Assembly: GCF_023656565.1 (NCBI RefSeq)
Contig: NZ_JAMOKG010000003.1
Location: 1,116,001-1,180,000 of the forward strand
DNA length: 64,000 bases
Reading direction: 5' to 3'
Source of the DNA: Flavobacterium tyrosinilyticum
GTDB taxonomy: Bacteria > Bacteroidota > Bacteroidia > Flavobacteriales > Flavobacteriaceae
Shown: piece by piece, positions 23,270 to 31,670 of the stretch
Numbering within the stretch: the stretch's first letter is position 1
How the letters are laid out: every line of letters begins with the position of its first letter
Position numbers and translations under genes: made by a program
Notes under the pieces: model-generated
What the model was told of the DNA's origin: nothing
The model's database searches: none
What the model saw: only the letters and a program-made list of their open reading frames with translations

Positions 23270-24451
23270 ATGAGTTTTAACGTTAACGAAAAAGGATATT
23301 ACGGAGAATTTGGCGGTGCTTACATCCCAGAAATGCTGTATCCAAATGTAGAAGAACTACGTCAGAAATACTTAAGTATAATGGATGAACCTGATTTTAA
23401 AGCAGAGTTCAACCAATTGCTGAAAGATTACGTTGGACGCCCTAGTCCGTTGTATTTTGCAAAACGTCTATCTGAGAAATACAATACCAAAGTTTATCTA
23501 AAAAGAGAAGACTTAAACCATACTGGAGCTCACAAAGTAAACAATACAATTGGGCAAATCCTGCTAGCAAAACGTTTGGGTAAAAAAAGAATTATTGCCG
23601 AAACTGGAGCTGGGCAACACGGTGTAGCAACAGCAACAGTTTGTGCTTTAATGGGAATTGAATGTATCGTTTACATGGGCGAAATAGACATCGCGCGTCA
23701 GGCACCAAACGTGGCGCGTATGAAAATGTTAGGCGCAGAAGTTCGTCCGGCGCTTTCAGGTTCAAGAACTTTAAAAGATGCTACAAACGAAGCCATTCGT
23801 GACTGGATTAACAATCCTGTAGATACACATTATATTATCGGATCTGCAATTGGGCCTCATCCTTATCCAGACATGGTAACACGTTTCCAAAGCATTATTT
23901 CTGAAGAAATCAAATGGCAGTTAAAAGAAAAAGAAGGTCGTGAAAATCCTGATTATGTAGTAGCTTGTATTGGCGGAGGGAGTAACGCTGCAGGAACTTA
24001 CTACCACTTTTTACACGAACCACAAGTTGGAATTATTGCTGTTGAAGCCGCTGGAAAAGGTGTTGACAGCGGACACAGCGCCGCAACTAGTAAATTAGGA
24101 AAAGTTGGTGTTATTCATGGTTGTAAAACGCTTTTAATGCAAACTCCAGATGGGCAAATTACAGAACCTTATTCTATTTCTGCAGGATTAGATTATCCTG
24201 GAGTTGGACCTTTGCACGCTCATTTGGCACAAACAGGAAGAGGTGAATTTTTCTCTGTTACCGATGATGATGCAATGAATGCAGGTCTTCAATTAACAAA
24301 ATTAGAAGGAATTATTCCTGCAATCGAGAGTGCTCATGCTTTTGCCGTTCTGGATCAGAAGAAATTCAAGTCTACTGATGTTGTTGTAATAAGTCTTTCT
24401 GGTCGTGGCGATAAAGATTTAGATAATTATATAGATTACTTTAAATTGTAA
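23270..24451 (+). CDS. trpB: Tryptophan synthase beta chain
   Basis: The 393-residue PLP enzyme joins indole and serine to make tryptophan. It has GEFGGAYIPEMLYPNVEEL, the PLP lysine in REDLNHTGAHKVNNTIGQ, AETGAGQHGVATATVCALMG, GSNAAGTYYHFLHE and the C-terminal LSGRGDKDLDNYI. It belongs to the TrpB1 type that works with TrpA. In this operon trpA does not follow directly: two unrelated genes and a repeat lie between. Confidence 0.98.
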   Translation: MSFNVNEKGYYGEFGGAYIPEMLYPNVEELRQKYLSIMDEPDFKAEFNQLLKDYVGRPSPLYFAKRLSEKYNTKVYLKREDLNHTGAHKVNNTIGQILLAKRLGKKRIIAETGAGQHGVATATVCALMGIECIVYMGEIDIARQAPNVARMKMLGAEVRPALSGSRTLKDATNEAIRDWINNPVDTHYIIGSAIGPHPYPDMVTRFQSIISEEIKWQLKEKEGRENPDYVVACIGGGSNAAGTYYHFLHEPQVGIIAVEAAGKGVDSGHSAATSKLGKVGVIHGCKTLLMQTPDGQITEPYSISAGLDYPGVGPLHAHLAQTGRGEFFSVTDDDAMNAGLQLTKLEGIIPAIESAHAFAVLDQKKFKSTDVVVISLSGRGDKDLDNYIDYFKL

Positions 24452-24466
24452 TAAAAATTGTAATTT

Positions 24467-24508
24467 GGGCGTTCGAATCCCGAAAGTTATCGGGAGTCTG
24501 TACGCTAA
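24467..24508. repeat. GGGCGTT intergenic element, short form
   Basis: GGGCGTT (24467-24473), a TCCCGA...TCGGGA hairpin (24478-24483 with 24490-24495) and TACGCTAAC at the end match the layout of the element at 4136-4241 in miniature. Confidence 0.5.
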
Positions 24509-24531
24509 CAAATAAAGAGAAAATTATAATT

Positions 24532-24852
24532 ATGGAACTATTATTCTCATACGGAACATTAAGATCGAAACAAATTCAGATGCAGATTTTTAATAAAGTT
24601 TTAAGCGGCAGTCCAGATCAAATACTGGGCTTCAAACTTAAAAGTTTACAAATTGAAGAAGAATTTGGAATGGCAGATTATGTTGTGGCTGTAACAAGTG
24701 AAAGCTTGGAAGACATTATACACGGCGTTGCTTTTGAAGTTTCTAATCAAGAATTGCTAAAAGTAGATCAATTCGAGTCTAATTCATACAAAAGAGTTCA
24801 GGTCAAACTTCAATCAGGAAGAGTAGCTTGGGTTTATACAGAAAATAAATAA
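24532..24852 (+). CDS. Gamma-glutamylcyclotransferase/AIG2-like protein
   Basis: The 106-residue protein begins LLFSYGTLRSKQIQMQIFN, the YGTLR signature of the GGCT-like fold, with a following helix and strands (IIHGVAFEVSNQELLKVDQF, then ESNSYKRVQV). Small single-domain members are usually uncharacterised; some act on gamma-glutamylamines. The Glu expected for catalysis is probably Glu at DQFES (about 82). It forms a pair with a nitrilase-like gene 6 bp downstream. It is out of place in a trp operon, so a role in tryptophan metabolism is not supported. Confidence 0.8.
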   Translation: MELLFSYGTLRSKQIQMQIFNKVLSGSPDQILGFKLKSLQIEEEFGMADYVVAVTSESLEDIIHGVAFEVSNQELLKVDQFESNSYKRVQVKLQSGRVAWVYTENK

Positions 24853-24858
24853 TATAAG

Positions 24859-25596
24859 ATGATTTTAGCGGCGGCGCAGACCAAACCAAAACGTGGAGAT
24901 ATATCTTCTAATTTACTGAATCATTATCATCTTATTGAATTGGCTGCTCAAAATGGCGCTAATTTAATTGCGTTTCCTGAATTATCTATTACAGGTTACG
25001 AAAGAGAAAATGCAGAAACTTTAGTTTTTACAGAAGATGATTATAGAATTGATCACTTAAAAGAATTGTCGGTTAGAAATAATATTGTCATTATAGCTGG
25101 AGCGCCAATTCGAATAGATTCAAAACTGTTTATTGGCGAATTTATTATAGCTCCAGATGATTCTGTTTCTATTTATACGAAACAATTTTTACATGAAGGA
25201 GAAGGTGATTTTTTCGATTCTTCGTTTGATTACAACCCTATGTTAACTATTGAGGATCAAAATATTTCTTTTGCAATTTGCGCCGACATTGACAATCCGC
25301 TACATCCTGAAAACGCAGCTAAAAATGATACCGATATTTATATAGCAAGTATTTTCTTTTCGCCAAACGGAATTCCGAATGCGTACAGAGATTTGCAAAA
25401 TTATGCTGAAAAACATAAAATGAATGTTTTGATGTCGAATTTCAGTGGAGAATCTTGGGGATCGCCGTCAGCAGGCCAAAGTGCTTTTTGGAATAACAAA
25501 GGAGAATTAGTCGCCCAAATGAATGATTCGGATTCTGGATTGTTGTTGGTTGAAAAAAAAGGTTATGATTGGGAAAGCCAAATCGTAAAATTTTAA
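24859..25596 (+). CDS. Carbon-nitrogen hydrolase (nitrilase superfamily)
   Basis: The 245-residue protein has the Glu-Lys-Cys catalytic triad of the superfamily in order: FPELSITGYE (Glu near 42), YTKQFLHEGEGDFF (Lys near 109) and FAICADIDNP (Cys near 143). These enzymes hydrolyse amides or nitriles, releasing ammonia. The specificity of this one is unknown. It is cytoplasmic, with no signal. It lies 6 bp after the GGCT-like gene, so the two may act on the same gamma-glutamyl or amide compound (inference). It lies within the trp transcription unit. Confidence 0.87.
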   Translation: MILAAAQTKPKRGDISSNLLNHYHLIELAAQNGANLIAFPELSITGYERENAETLVFTEDDYRIDHLKELSVRNNIVIIAGAPIRIDSKLFIGEFIIAPDDSVSIYTKQFLHEGEGDFFDSSFDYNPMLTIEDQNISFAICADIDNPLHPENAAKNDTDIYIASIFFSPNGIPNAYRDLQNYAEKHKMNVLMSNFSGESWGSPSAGQSAFWNNKGELVAQMNDSDSGLLLVEKKGYDWESQIVKF

Positions 25597-25602
25597 AATA
25601 TA

Positions 25603-25713
25603 TTGCCACAGATTAGAAAAGATTTTCTCTCGCAGATCTAGCAGATTAATAAAGATTAAAGCATCTAAAAAAATCTGCGCAGATCAGCTTAAATCAATAT
25701 AAATCTGCGTGAA
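25603..25713. repeat. GCCACAGATTA / CGCAGAT palindromic spacer
   Basis: Words GCCACAGATTA, CGCAGATCTAGCAGATTAA and their complements ATCTGCGCAGATCAG and AAATCTGCGTG form imperfect nested stems between the nitrilase gene and trpA. GCCACAGATTA words recur at 32580-32696 and 60135-60190. Confidence 0.6.
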
Positions 25714-25752
25714 ATAAACTTTTAATCTTTAGCAAAAAAGAAAATAAACATA

Positions 25753-25779
25753 CCTACAAGGTTTTGAAAACCTTGCAGG
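25753..25779. repeat. Family H hairpin before trpA
   Basis: CCTACAAGGTTTTGAAAACC followed by TTGCAGG is a 27-bp near-perfect palindrome 17 bp before the trpA ATG. Two tandem copies lie at 47514-47591. Confidence 0.75.
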
Positions 25780-25795
25780 AGAAAAAAACATAAAA

Positions 25796-26557
25796 ATGAA
25801 CAGAATAACTCAAAAACTACAAGAAGATAAAAAGATACTTTCGATCTATTTTTCTGCCGGATATCCGAATTTAAATGATACGGTGCAGATTATTCAGGAT
25901 TTAGAAAAAAATGGCGTGGATTTAATTGAAATTGGACTTCCGTTCAGTGATCCTTTGGCAGACGGACCAACGATTCAGGCGAGTTCTACAACAGCGCTTC
26001 ATAACGGAATGACAACGCAAATTCTTTTTGATCAGCTGAAAAACATTCGCGAAAGCGTAAAAATTCCGTTGATTATCATGGGATATTTTAATCCGATGTT
26101 ACAATATGGTGTTGAAGCTTTTTGTGCAAAATGTGCCGAAATCGGAATTGACGGTTTAATCATCCCAGATCTTCCAGTTGATGTTTATGCTGATGAATAC
26201 AAAGCAATTTTTGAAAAATACGGATTAATAAACGTGTTTTTGATTACGCCTCAAACTTCAGACGAACGTATTCGTTTTATCGACAGCGTTTCAAACGGAT
26301 TTATCTACATGGTAAGTTCTGCAAGTGTTACAGGTTCTCAATCTGGATTTGGAGATGTTCAAGAAAATTATTTTGAAAGAATCGCTAATCTCAATTTGAA
26401 AAACCCTCAAATTGTTGGTTTTGGAATTTCGAATAAAGAAACTTTCAATCAAGCAACTAAATATGCTAAAGGTGCTATTATTGGAAGTGCTTTTATCAAA
26501 CATTTGAGTGAAAAAGGAAGCGGGAAAATTGAGGAATTTGTTGGAGAGATTCGATAG
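25796..26557 (+). CDS. trpA: Tryptophan synthase alpha chain
   Basis: The 253-residue TIM barrel cleaves indole-3-glycerol phosphate and channels indole to TrpB. Catalytic Glu lies in LIEIGLPFSDPLADGPTIQA (Glu45 region) and Asp in GLIIPDLPVDVYADE; phosphate-binding loops are GFGISNKET and IIGSAFIKHL. It is the last gene of the operon and is followed by a family D hairpin and a terminator. Confidence 0.97.
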   Translation: MNRITQKLQEDKKILSIYFSAGYPNLNDTVQIIQDLEKNGVDLIEIGLPFSDPLADGPTIQASSTTALHNGMTTQILFDQLKNIRESVKIPLIIMGYFNPMLQYGVEAFCAKCAEIGIDGLIIPDLPVDVYADEYKAIFEKYGLINVFLITPQTSDERIRFIDSVSNGFIYMVSSASVTGSQSGFGDVQENYFERIANLNLKNPQIVGFGISNKETFNQATKYAKGAIIGSAFIKHLSEKGSGKIEEFVGEIR

Positions 26558-26579
26558 ATAAATCCCAATAAGCATATCG

Positions 26580-26684
26580 TTTGTCATTCTGAGGAACGAA
26601 GAATCACACTCGTAACTCTATAAAGATTGGCGACATAGTTTTGCGGAATTTCTAGTGTGATTCTTCGTTCCTCAGAATGACAAA
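26580..26684. repeat. Family D 105-bp hairpin element, copy 2
   Basis: Perfect 31-bp arms (26580-26610 and 26654-26684, beginning TTTGTCATTCTGAGGAACGA) enclose a loop with AAAGATTGGCGACATAG and CGGAATTTCT. The loop is in the same orientation as copy 1 and inverted relative to copy 3. Confidence 0.88.
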
Positions 26685-26696
26685 ACAAGCTCACAT

Positions 26697-26730
26697 AGCT
26701 GAAATACTAAAGTATTTCAGCTTTTTTATT
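26697..26730 (+). terminator. Intrinsic terminator after trpA
   Basis: A perfect 12-bp stem AGCTGAAATACT (26697-26708) with 26711-26722 has a 2-nt loop and is followed by a T run. It probably ends the trp operon. Confidence 0.8.
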
Positions 26731-26801
26731 TTAACTAATTAAGGCACGATTTAACATAAATTATCGAAAACGCTTTATGTTAATATTGTGTTAAAATAAA
26801 A

Positions 26802-26839
26802 TTAAACAAGCGTTTAAATTAAACAAGTGTTTAATTTTG
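26802..26839 (+). promoter_or_regulatory. Tandem TetR-type operators and -7 element
   Basis: TTAAACAAGCGTTTAA (26802-26817) and TTAAACAAGTGTTTAA (26819-26834) are two palindromes 17 bp apart. The second overlaps the -7 element TAATTTTG (26832-26839), about 22 bp before the TetR start, so the encoded TetR protein probably represses its own efflux operon here. Confidence 0.7.
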
Positions 26840-26860
26840 CATCCGATTAGAAACAATACC

Positions 26861-27490
26861 ATGTCACACATCGAATTGAACGATAAAAAAATTCAGATTC
26901 TTAATGTTGCAGAAAGGCTATTTTCTGAGAAAGGATTTGAGGGTACATCGATACGGGATATCTCCAAAGAGGCCAAAATTAACATTGCTATGGTCTCTTA
27001 TTATTTTGGTTCAAAAGAGAGATTACTGGAAGCTCTGATTTTTCACAAAACTGTCGATTTAAAACTACAACTCGAAAATTTATTACAAGAAGATCTAGAA
27101 CCTCTTGAAAAAGTCAATAAATTAATCGAAATTTACATCAACAGAATTTGCCTTAACAAAGGGATTTACAGGGTTTTACATTTTGAACTTTACAACAAAA
27201 AGAGAGAAAAAAGCCTTCAGGCTTTTACTGAGCTTAAAAAAGGAAATTTAAAGTCTGTAGAAAGCATTATTAAACAAGGCCAGGCTCTTGGGGTTTTTAG
27301 AAAAGATGTAAATATCCAGCTCATTACACCAACAATTATCGGAACCTTTTTTCACTTTCACATGAATCGCTCTTTCTTCGAAGAAATATTTGATTTAAAA
27401 ACCGAAGAAATGTTTAACAATTACATTAAAAACGATCTTACAAAGCACATTCAACAAACTATAAAAGCGCTACTTGTTTATGAAAATTAG
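26861..27490 (+). CDS. TetR/AcrR-family repressor of the efflux operon
   Basis: I chose the ATG at 26861 (MSHIELNDKKIQILNVAE) over an in-frame TTG at 26837, which overlaps the -7 element. The 209-residue protein has the TetR N-terminal HTH: AERLFSEKGFEGTSIRDISK, then AMVSYYFGSKERLLEALIF. The C-terminal ligand domain (about 65-209) is all helical. It overlaps the next gene by 11 bp and begins an operon with TolC-, HlyD- and MFS-type genes. Its two operators lie in the promoter. The inducer is unknown, presumably a pump substrate. Confidence 0.92.
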   Translation: MSHIELNDKKIQILNVAERLFSEKGFEGTSIRDISKEAKINIAMVSYYFGSKERLLEALIFHKTVDLKLQLENLLQEDLEPLEKVNKLIEIYINRICLNKGIYRVLHFELYNKKREKSLQAFTELKKGNLKSVESIIKQGQALGVFRKDVNIQLITPTIIGTFFHFHMNRSFFEEIFDLKTEEMFNNYIKNDLTKHIQQTIKALLVYEN

Positions 27491-28799
27491 TCAATTAATG
27501 CTCTTTGGAGTTTTCTTTATCGGAATATCTTCAATAGAAGCACAAGAGAAAACAAGTTTAACCTTGGGCGAAGCCGTACAAATGGCTTGGGAAAAGAGTA
27601 ACGAAGTTACACTTGCCAATACTAAGGTAAACACAAAAAAATACGAATTAAAAACCGTAAAAAATAATCAATACCCAGATCTTAAAATTTCTGGTCAATA
27701 TCAGCGTCTTACAAAAGCATCGATTGATTTGCCTAATCAGGGTGAAAGTGCTTCATTAGCTTCTCCAGATAGAGCGATGCTTGGAATGGCAAATTTAAGT
27801 CTTCCTATTTTTGCTGGATTTAAAATTCAAAATAGCATTGAGGCATACGATAACTTATATGAAGCTGAAAGCGCAAATGCTGAAAAAACTAAAGAAGATG
27901 TTGCTTTAAAAGCAATCACTTATTACACGGCATTATACAAGGCTCAAAAAACTTTAGATGTTTTAAACGAAAATCAAAAAAGTGCAAAACAGCGTGTTAC
28001 TGATTTTACAGAGTTGGAGAAAAACGGAATTATTCCGAGAAATGATTTATTGAAAGCGCAATTATTAGTTTCTAAAACGCAATTATCTATTGATGAAGCT
28101 AATAATAACATCAATAATATCAACTTCTATTTGACTACTTTGCTGAAATTAGATCCTAATGTAAAAATTCAGGTAAATGAAGAAGATTTCTTTAATCTTA
28201 AAACAAGCAATTCTATAACATCTGATGCTGTTGCACTTGAAAGCAGAAAAGATTTAGAAGCAATAAGATTACAAGGTAAAGCTTCGGAAGCTAATATCAA
28301 AATTGCAAAAGCTGGATATTATCCTTCAATTTCACTTTTAGGCGGTTACACTGCATTTGATCTTAAAGACATTGTAACAGTAAAATATGCGATGAACTTT
28401 GGAATCGGATTATCTTATGATTTATCAGGAATCCTAAAAAATAATGTTCACGTAAAAGAAGCAGAAAGCAGAGCTTTGGAAGTAAAAAATACCGAAGCAA
28501 TTATGACAGACCGCATTAAAGTAGAGGTTCAAAAATCTATTGAAGATTATGACCTAGCAATTAATCAAAGTGTGGTATATGAAGAAGCATTACAGCAAGC
28601 AGCAGAAAACTACAGATTAGTAAAAGATAAATTTGACAATGGTTTATCTGACACTAATGATTTAGTAGAAGCAGATGTAGAGCATTTAAATGCCAAAATT
28701 CAAACTGCTTTATCTAAAGCAACCATTATTCAAAAATATTACGAATTACTTTCAGTATCAGGACAATTATCACAATCATTCAATCTTTCTAAAATATAA
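27480..28799 (+). CDS. TolC-family outer-membrane efflux protein
   Basis: I chose the ATG at 27480, inside the end of the TetR gene. The 439-residue protein has a signal peptide (MKISQLMLFGVFFIGISSIE, cut near EAQ) and two outer-membrane efflux repeats. Helical regions include LTLGEAVQMAWEKSNEVTLA and TEAIMTDRIKVEVQKSIEDY; strands include LSLPIFAGFKIQNSIEAYDN. It forms the trimeric outer-membrane channel for the HlyD-type adaptor and MFS pump encoded next. Overlap with tetR suggests translational coupling. Confidence 0.93.
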   Translation: MKISQLMLFGVFFIGISSIEAQEKTSLTLGEAVQMAWEKSNEVTLANTKVNTKKYELKTVKNNQYPDLKISGQYQRLTKASIDLPNQGESASLASPDRAMLGMANLSLPIFAGFKIQNSIEAYDNLYEAESANAEKTKEDVALKAITYYTALYKAQKTLDVLNENQKSAKQRVTDFTELEKNGIIPRNDLLKAQLLVSKTQLSIDEANNNINNINFYLTTLLKLDPNVKIQVNEEDFFNLKTSNSITSDAVALESRKDLEAIRLQGKASEANIKIAKAGYYPSISLLGGYTAFDLKDIVTVKYAMNFGIGLSYDLSGILKNNVHVKEAESRALEVKNTEAIMTDRIKVEVQKSIEDYDLAINQSVVYEEALQQAAENYRLVKDKFDNGLSDTNDLVEADVEHLNAKIQTALSKATIIQKYYELLSVSGQLSQSFNLSKI

Positions 28800-28811
28800 T
28801 CGATAGCTCTC

Positions 28812-29891
28812 ATGGAAAAGAAAAAAACAAATAAAAAATTCATCATCATACTTGCAGTTCTGATTTTAGGAGGCGGAACTTATGGAATATCTAAATACCT
28901 ACACGGTCAAGCTCACGAAGAAACGGATGATGCTCAAATCGAGAAAAAAATGAACCCGATTATCCCGAGAGTTTCAGGATATATCAGCAAAGTTTATGTG
29001 AAAGATAATGATTATGTAAAAAAAGGAGATACTTTATTTACTATTGACAAGAGAGATTATCAATTAAAGATTGATGAAGCTAATGCTGCTTTATTAGGTG
29101 CTGAAGGTCAGTACGAAGCTGCAAAAGCGGATATTGGAAGTGCTTATGCAAGCATCTCAGTATCTGATGCTCAAATGAGATCTGCAACCGGTTCTATCGA
29201 AAGTGCAAGAATTAGATTGAGACAGCTTACAAACGATTACAACCGTTACAACAACTTGTACAAAACTCATACTATTACAAAACAACAATATGAGCAAGCG
29301 TTAACAGCAAAAGAAGAAGCAGAAAACCAAGTACGTGTTTTAGAGCAACAACAAAAAGCTACTTCTTACCAAAAATCGGTTATTCAGTCAAAATCTAAAG
29401 TTTCAGACAAACAAACAGAAGTTGCTGCGGCAAACATCAAAAAAGCAAAAACAATGCTAGATGTGGCTCACTTAAACCTTTCTTATACAGTGGTCACTGC
29501 TGCAATTGATGGTCAGGTTTCTAAAGTTGATATTCAGCCAGGACAATTGGTTCAGCCAGGACAATCTTTATTCTACATCATTAACAACAACGAAGCTTGG
29601 GTTGTAGCAAACTTTAAAGAAACACAATTAAACAAAATGGTTGTGGGACAAAAAGTAAGTTTAAAAGTAGATGCGTATCCAAACTATGAGTTTAAAGGTA
29701 CTGTAACTTCTTTCTCTCCTGCTACAGGATCTCGTTTTTCATTATTACCTCCTGACAATGCAACAGGAAACTTCGTAAAAACAATTCAGAGATTACCAGT
29801 AAAAATTAGTATAGATGAATCAAACGATCCTGAGAAAGTAAAACTTTTAAGACCAGGAATGAATGTTGATGTAGATGTACATTTGAAATAA
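28812..29891 (+). CDS. HlyD/EmrA-family membrane fusion protein
   Basis: The 359-residue adaptor has an N-terminal membrane anchor (KFIIILAVLILGGGTYGISK). The lipoyl half-motifs IIPRVSGYISKVYVKDNDYV and VVTAAIDGQVSKVDIQPGQL flank a long coiled coil (about 90-205). The beta-barrel domain includes NNNEAWVVANFKETQLNKM. It links the DHA2-type pump to the TolC channel. It is 12 bp after the TolC gene and 5 bp before the pump gene. Confidence 0.94.
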   Translation: MEKKKTNKKFIIILAVLILGGGTYGISKYLHGQAHEETDDAQIEKKMNPIIPRVSGYISKVYVKDNDYVKKGDTLFTIDKRDYQLKIDEANAALLGAEGQYEAAKADIGSAYASISVSDAQMRSATGSIESARIRLRQLTNDYNRYNNLYKTHTITKQQYEQALTAKEEAENQVRVLEQQQKATSYQKSVIQSKSKVSDKQTEVAAANIKKAKTMLDVAHLNLSYTVVTAAIDGQVSKVDIQPGQLVQPGQSLFYIINNNEAWVVANFKETQLNKMVVGQKVSLKVDAYPNYEFKGTVTSFSPATGSRFSLLPPDNATGNFVKTIQRLPVKISIDESNDPEKVKLLRPGMNVDVDVHLK

Positions 29892-29896
29892 AATAA

Positions 29897-31483
29897 ATGG
29901 CAACAGCAGTACAAGATGACGATTTAGTAGAATACGGTTTCAGACGTGTTGTCATTACGATTACAGCAGTACTTTGTGCACTGCTGGAAATTGTAGATAC
30001 TACGATTGTAAACGTAGCGCTAACTGACATGCGCGGAAGTCTTGGTGCTACCTTGACCGATGTGGCATGGGTAATTACAGCATACGCTATTGCGAATGTT
30101 ATTGTAATTCCGATGACGAGCTGGCTATCACAGCAATTTGGAAGACGTAACTATTTTGTGGCTTCCATTATAATATTTACAGTCTGTTCTTTTTTGTGTG
30201 GTAATGCCACAAATATTTGGGAGCTTGTAGCTTTCCGTTTCGTACAAGGTATGGGTGGAGGAGCTTTACTAGTAACAGCCCAAACGATTATTACAGAAAG
30301 TTACCCAGTAGCAAAACGTGGAATGGCACAGGCTATTTACGGTATGGGTGTAATTGTTGGTCCAACTCTAGGTCCGCCTTTGGGAGGATATTTAGTAGAT
30401 AATTATTCTTGGCCTTATATTTTCTATATCAATATTCCGTTGGGAATTATTGCAACTATTTTGGCTTTAACATTTGTTAGAAGTCCGAAATATGGAGAAA
30501 AACTAAAAGCCAATCAGGTTGACTGGTGGGGAATCATTTTGTTGAGTGCTTTTATCGGTTCTTTACAATTCGTTTTAGAGCACGGACAGCAAGACGACTG
30601 GTTTAACGATTCACTTATTGTAACCTTAAGTGTTGTGACAGTTTTAGGATTGGTTCTTTTTATTTGGAGAGAGCTTACCTACAAACATCCGATCGTAAAC
30701 TTAAGCGTTTTAAAAGATGGTAACCTTAGAATTGGAACTATAATGTGTTTTATTCTTGGTTTTGGTCTTTATGGTTCAACATTAATCATTCCGATTTATA
30801 CACAGTCTATTTTAGGATGGACAGCAACTGATGCAGGATTATTACTGATTCCAGGTTCTATTACAACGGCAATCATGATGCCTTTTGTTGGAAACATGAT
30901 TCAGAAAGGTGTACCGCAAGGTTATATGGTTGGAGTAGGATTTTTAGTTTTCTTCTTCTTTACTTTTATGATGTATAGCCGAATGACACCAGATACAGGA
31001 GTTGAACATATGTATTGGCCTTTAATTTTAAGAGGAATTGGTTTAGGACTACTTTTCGTACCAATTACAACACTTTCTCTTTCTACTTTGAAAGGAAAAC
31101 AAATTGGTGAAGGAGCAGCATTTACAGGAATGATGCGTCAGTTAGGCGGATCTTTTGGTATTGCGATCATTACCACTTTCATCACACGTTTCAGCCAGTC
31201 ACACCGAGTAGATTTAATTAATAACCTAGATCCTGCCAAGTTTGAAGTACAGCAGCGAATTGCAGGAATGCAGCACGCATTCATGGCAAAAGGATATAGC
31301 GCAGATGTTGCTTTGAAAAAAGCGTATCAAGCTATTGAAATGTCAGTCATGAAGCAAAGTACTGTAATGGCTTATATGGATATTTTCCTTTATTTAGGAA
31401 TCATGTTTTTATGTTGCATACCGATTATTCTCTTTATTAAAAAAGGGAAGAACAAAATTAGTGCAGCCGACGCAATGCATTAA
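29897..31483 (+). CDS. DHA2-family MFS multidrug efflux pump (EmrB-like)
   Basis: The 528-residue protein has about 14 membrane segments. DHA2 signatures are LLEIVDTTIVNVALTDMRGS (motif D1), WLSQQFGRRNYFVASIIIFT (motif A) and GMGVIVGPTLGPPLGGYLVD (motif C, antiporter signature). It exports drugs or toxic metabolites with proton entry and probably forms an EmrAB-TolC-like tripartite pump with the two preceding products. It is the last gene of the TetR operon, and a terminator follows 29 bp later. Confidence 0.95.
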   Translation: MATAVQDDDLVEYGFRRVVITITAVLCALLEIVDTTIVNVALTDMRGSLGATLTDVAWVITAYAIANVIVIPMTSWLSQQFGRRNYFVASIIIFTVCSFLCGNATNIWELVAFRFVQGMGGGALLVTAQTIITESYPVAKRGMAQAIYGMGVIVGPTLGPPLGGYLVDNYSWPYIFYINIPLGIIATILALTFVRSPKYGEKLKANQVDWWGIILLSAFIGSLQFVLEHGQQDDWFNDSLIVTLSVVTVLGLVLFIWRELTYKHPIVNLSVLKDGNLRIGTIMCFILGFGLYGSTLIIPIYTQSILGWTATDAGLLLIPGSITTAIMMPFVGNMIQKGVPQGYMVGVGFLVFFFFTFMMYSRMTPDTGVEHMYWPLILRGIGLGLLFVPITTLSLSTLKGKQIGEGAAFTGMMRQLGGSFGIAIITTFITRFSQSHRVDLINNLDPAKFEVQQRIAGMQHAFMAKGYSADVALKKAYQAIEMSVMKQSTVMAYMDIFLYLGIMFLCCIPIILFIKKGKNKISAADAMH

Positions 31484-31511
31484 TGATAATAATAATTTTA
31501 TAATACGCATA

Positions 31512-31548
31512 AACGCCGAATTCTTAATTGAATTCGGCGTTGTTTTTT
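31512..31548 (+). terminator. Intrinsic terminator of the efflux operon
   Basis: A perfect 11-bp stem AACGCCGAATT (31512-31522) with 31531-31541 is followed by a T-rich run. Confidence 0.85.
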
Positions 31549-31627
31549 ATAATAGTCACAGTTTTCAGTGGCAGTATTAGGTTCATGAACTTTGCTTAAA
31601 ACTTTGCGCTTTTGGGGTTAAAAAAAA

Positions 31628-31670
31628 CTTAGAACCTCAGCATCTCAGAACCTTAGTATCTTTAAAAAAA
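31628..31670. repeat. CTTAGnA word repeat
   Basis: The array CTTAGAACCTCAGCATCTCAG and ACCTTAGTATC lies against the 3' end of yaaA. It belongs to the word family found in trp spacers and at 59095-59262. Confidence 0.55.
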
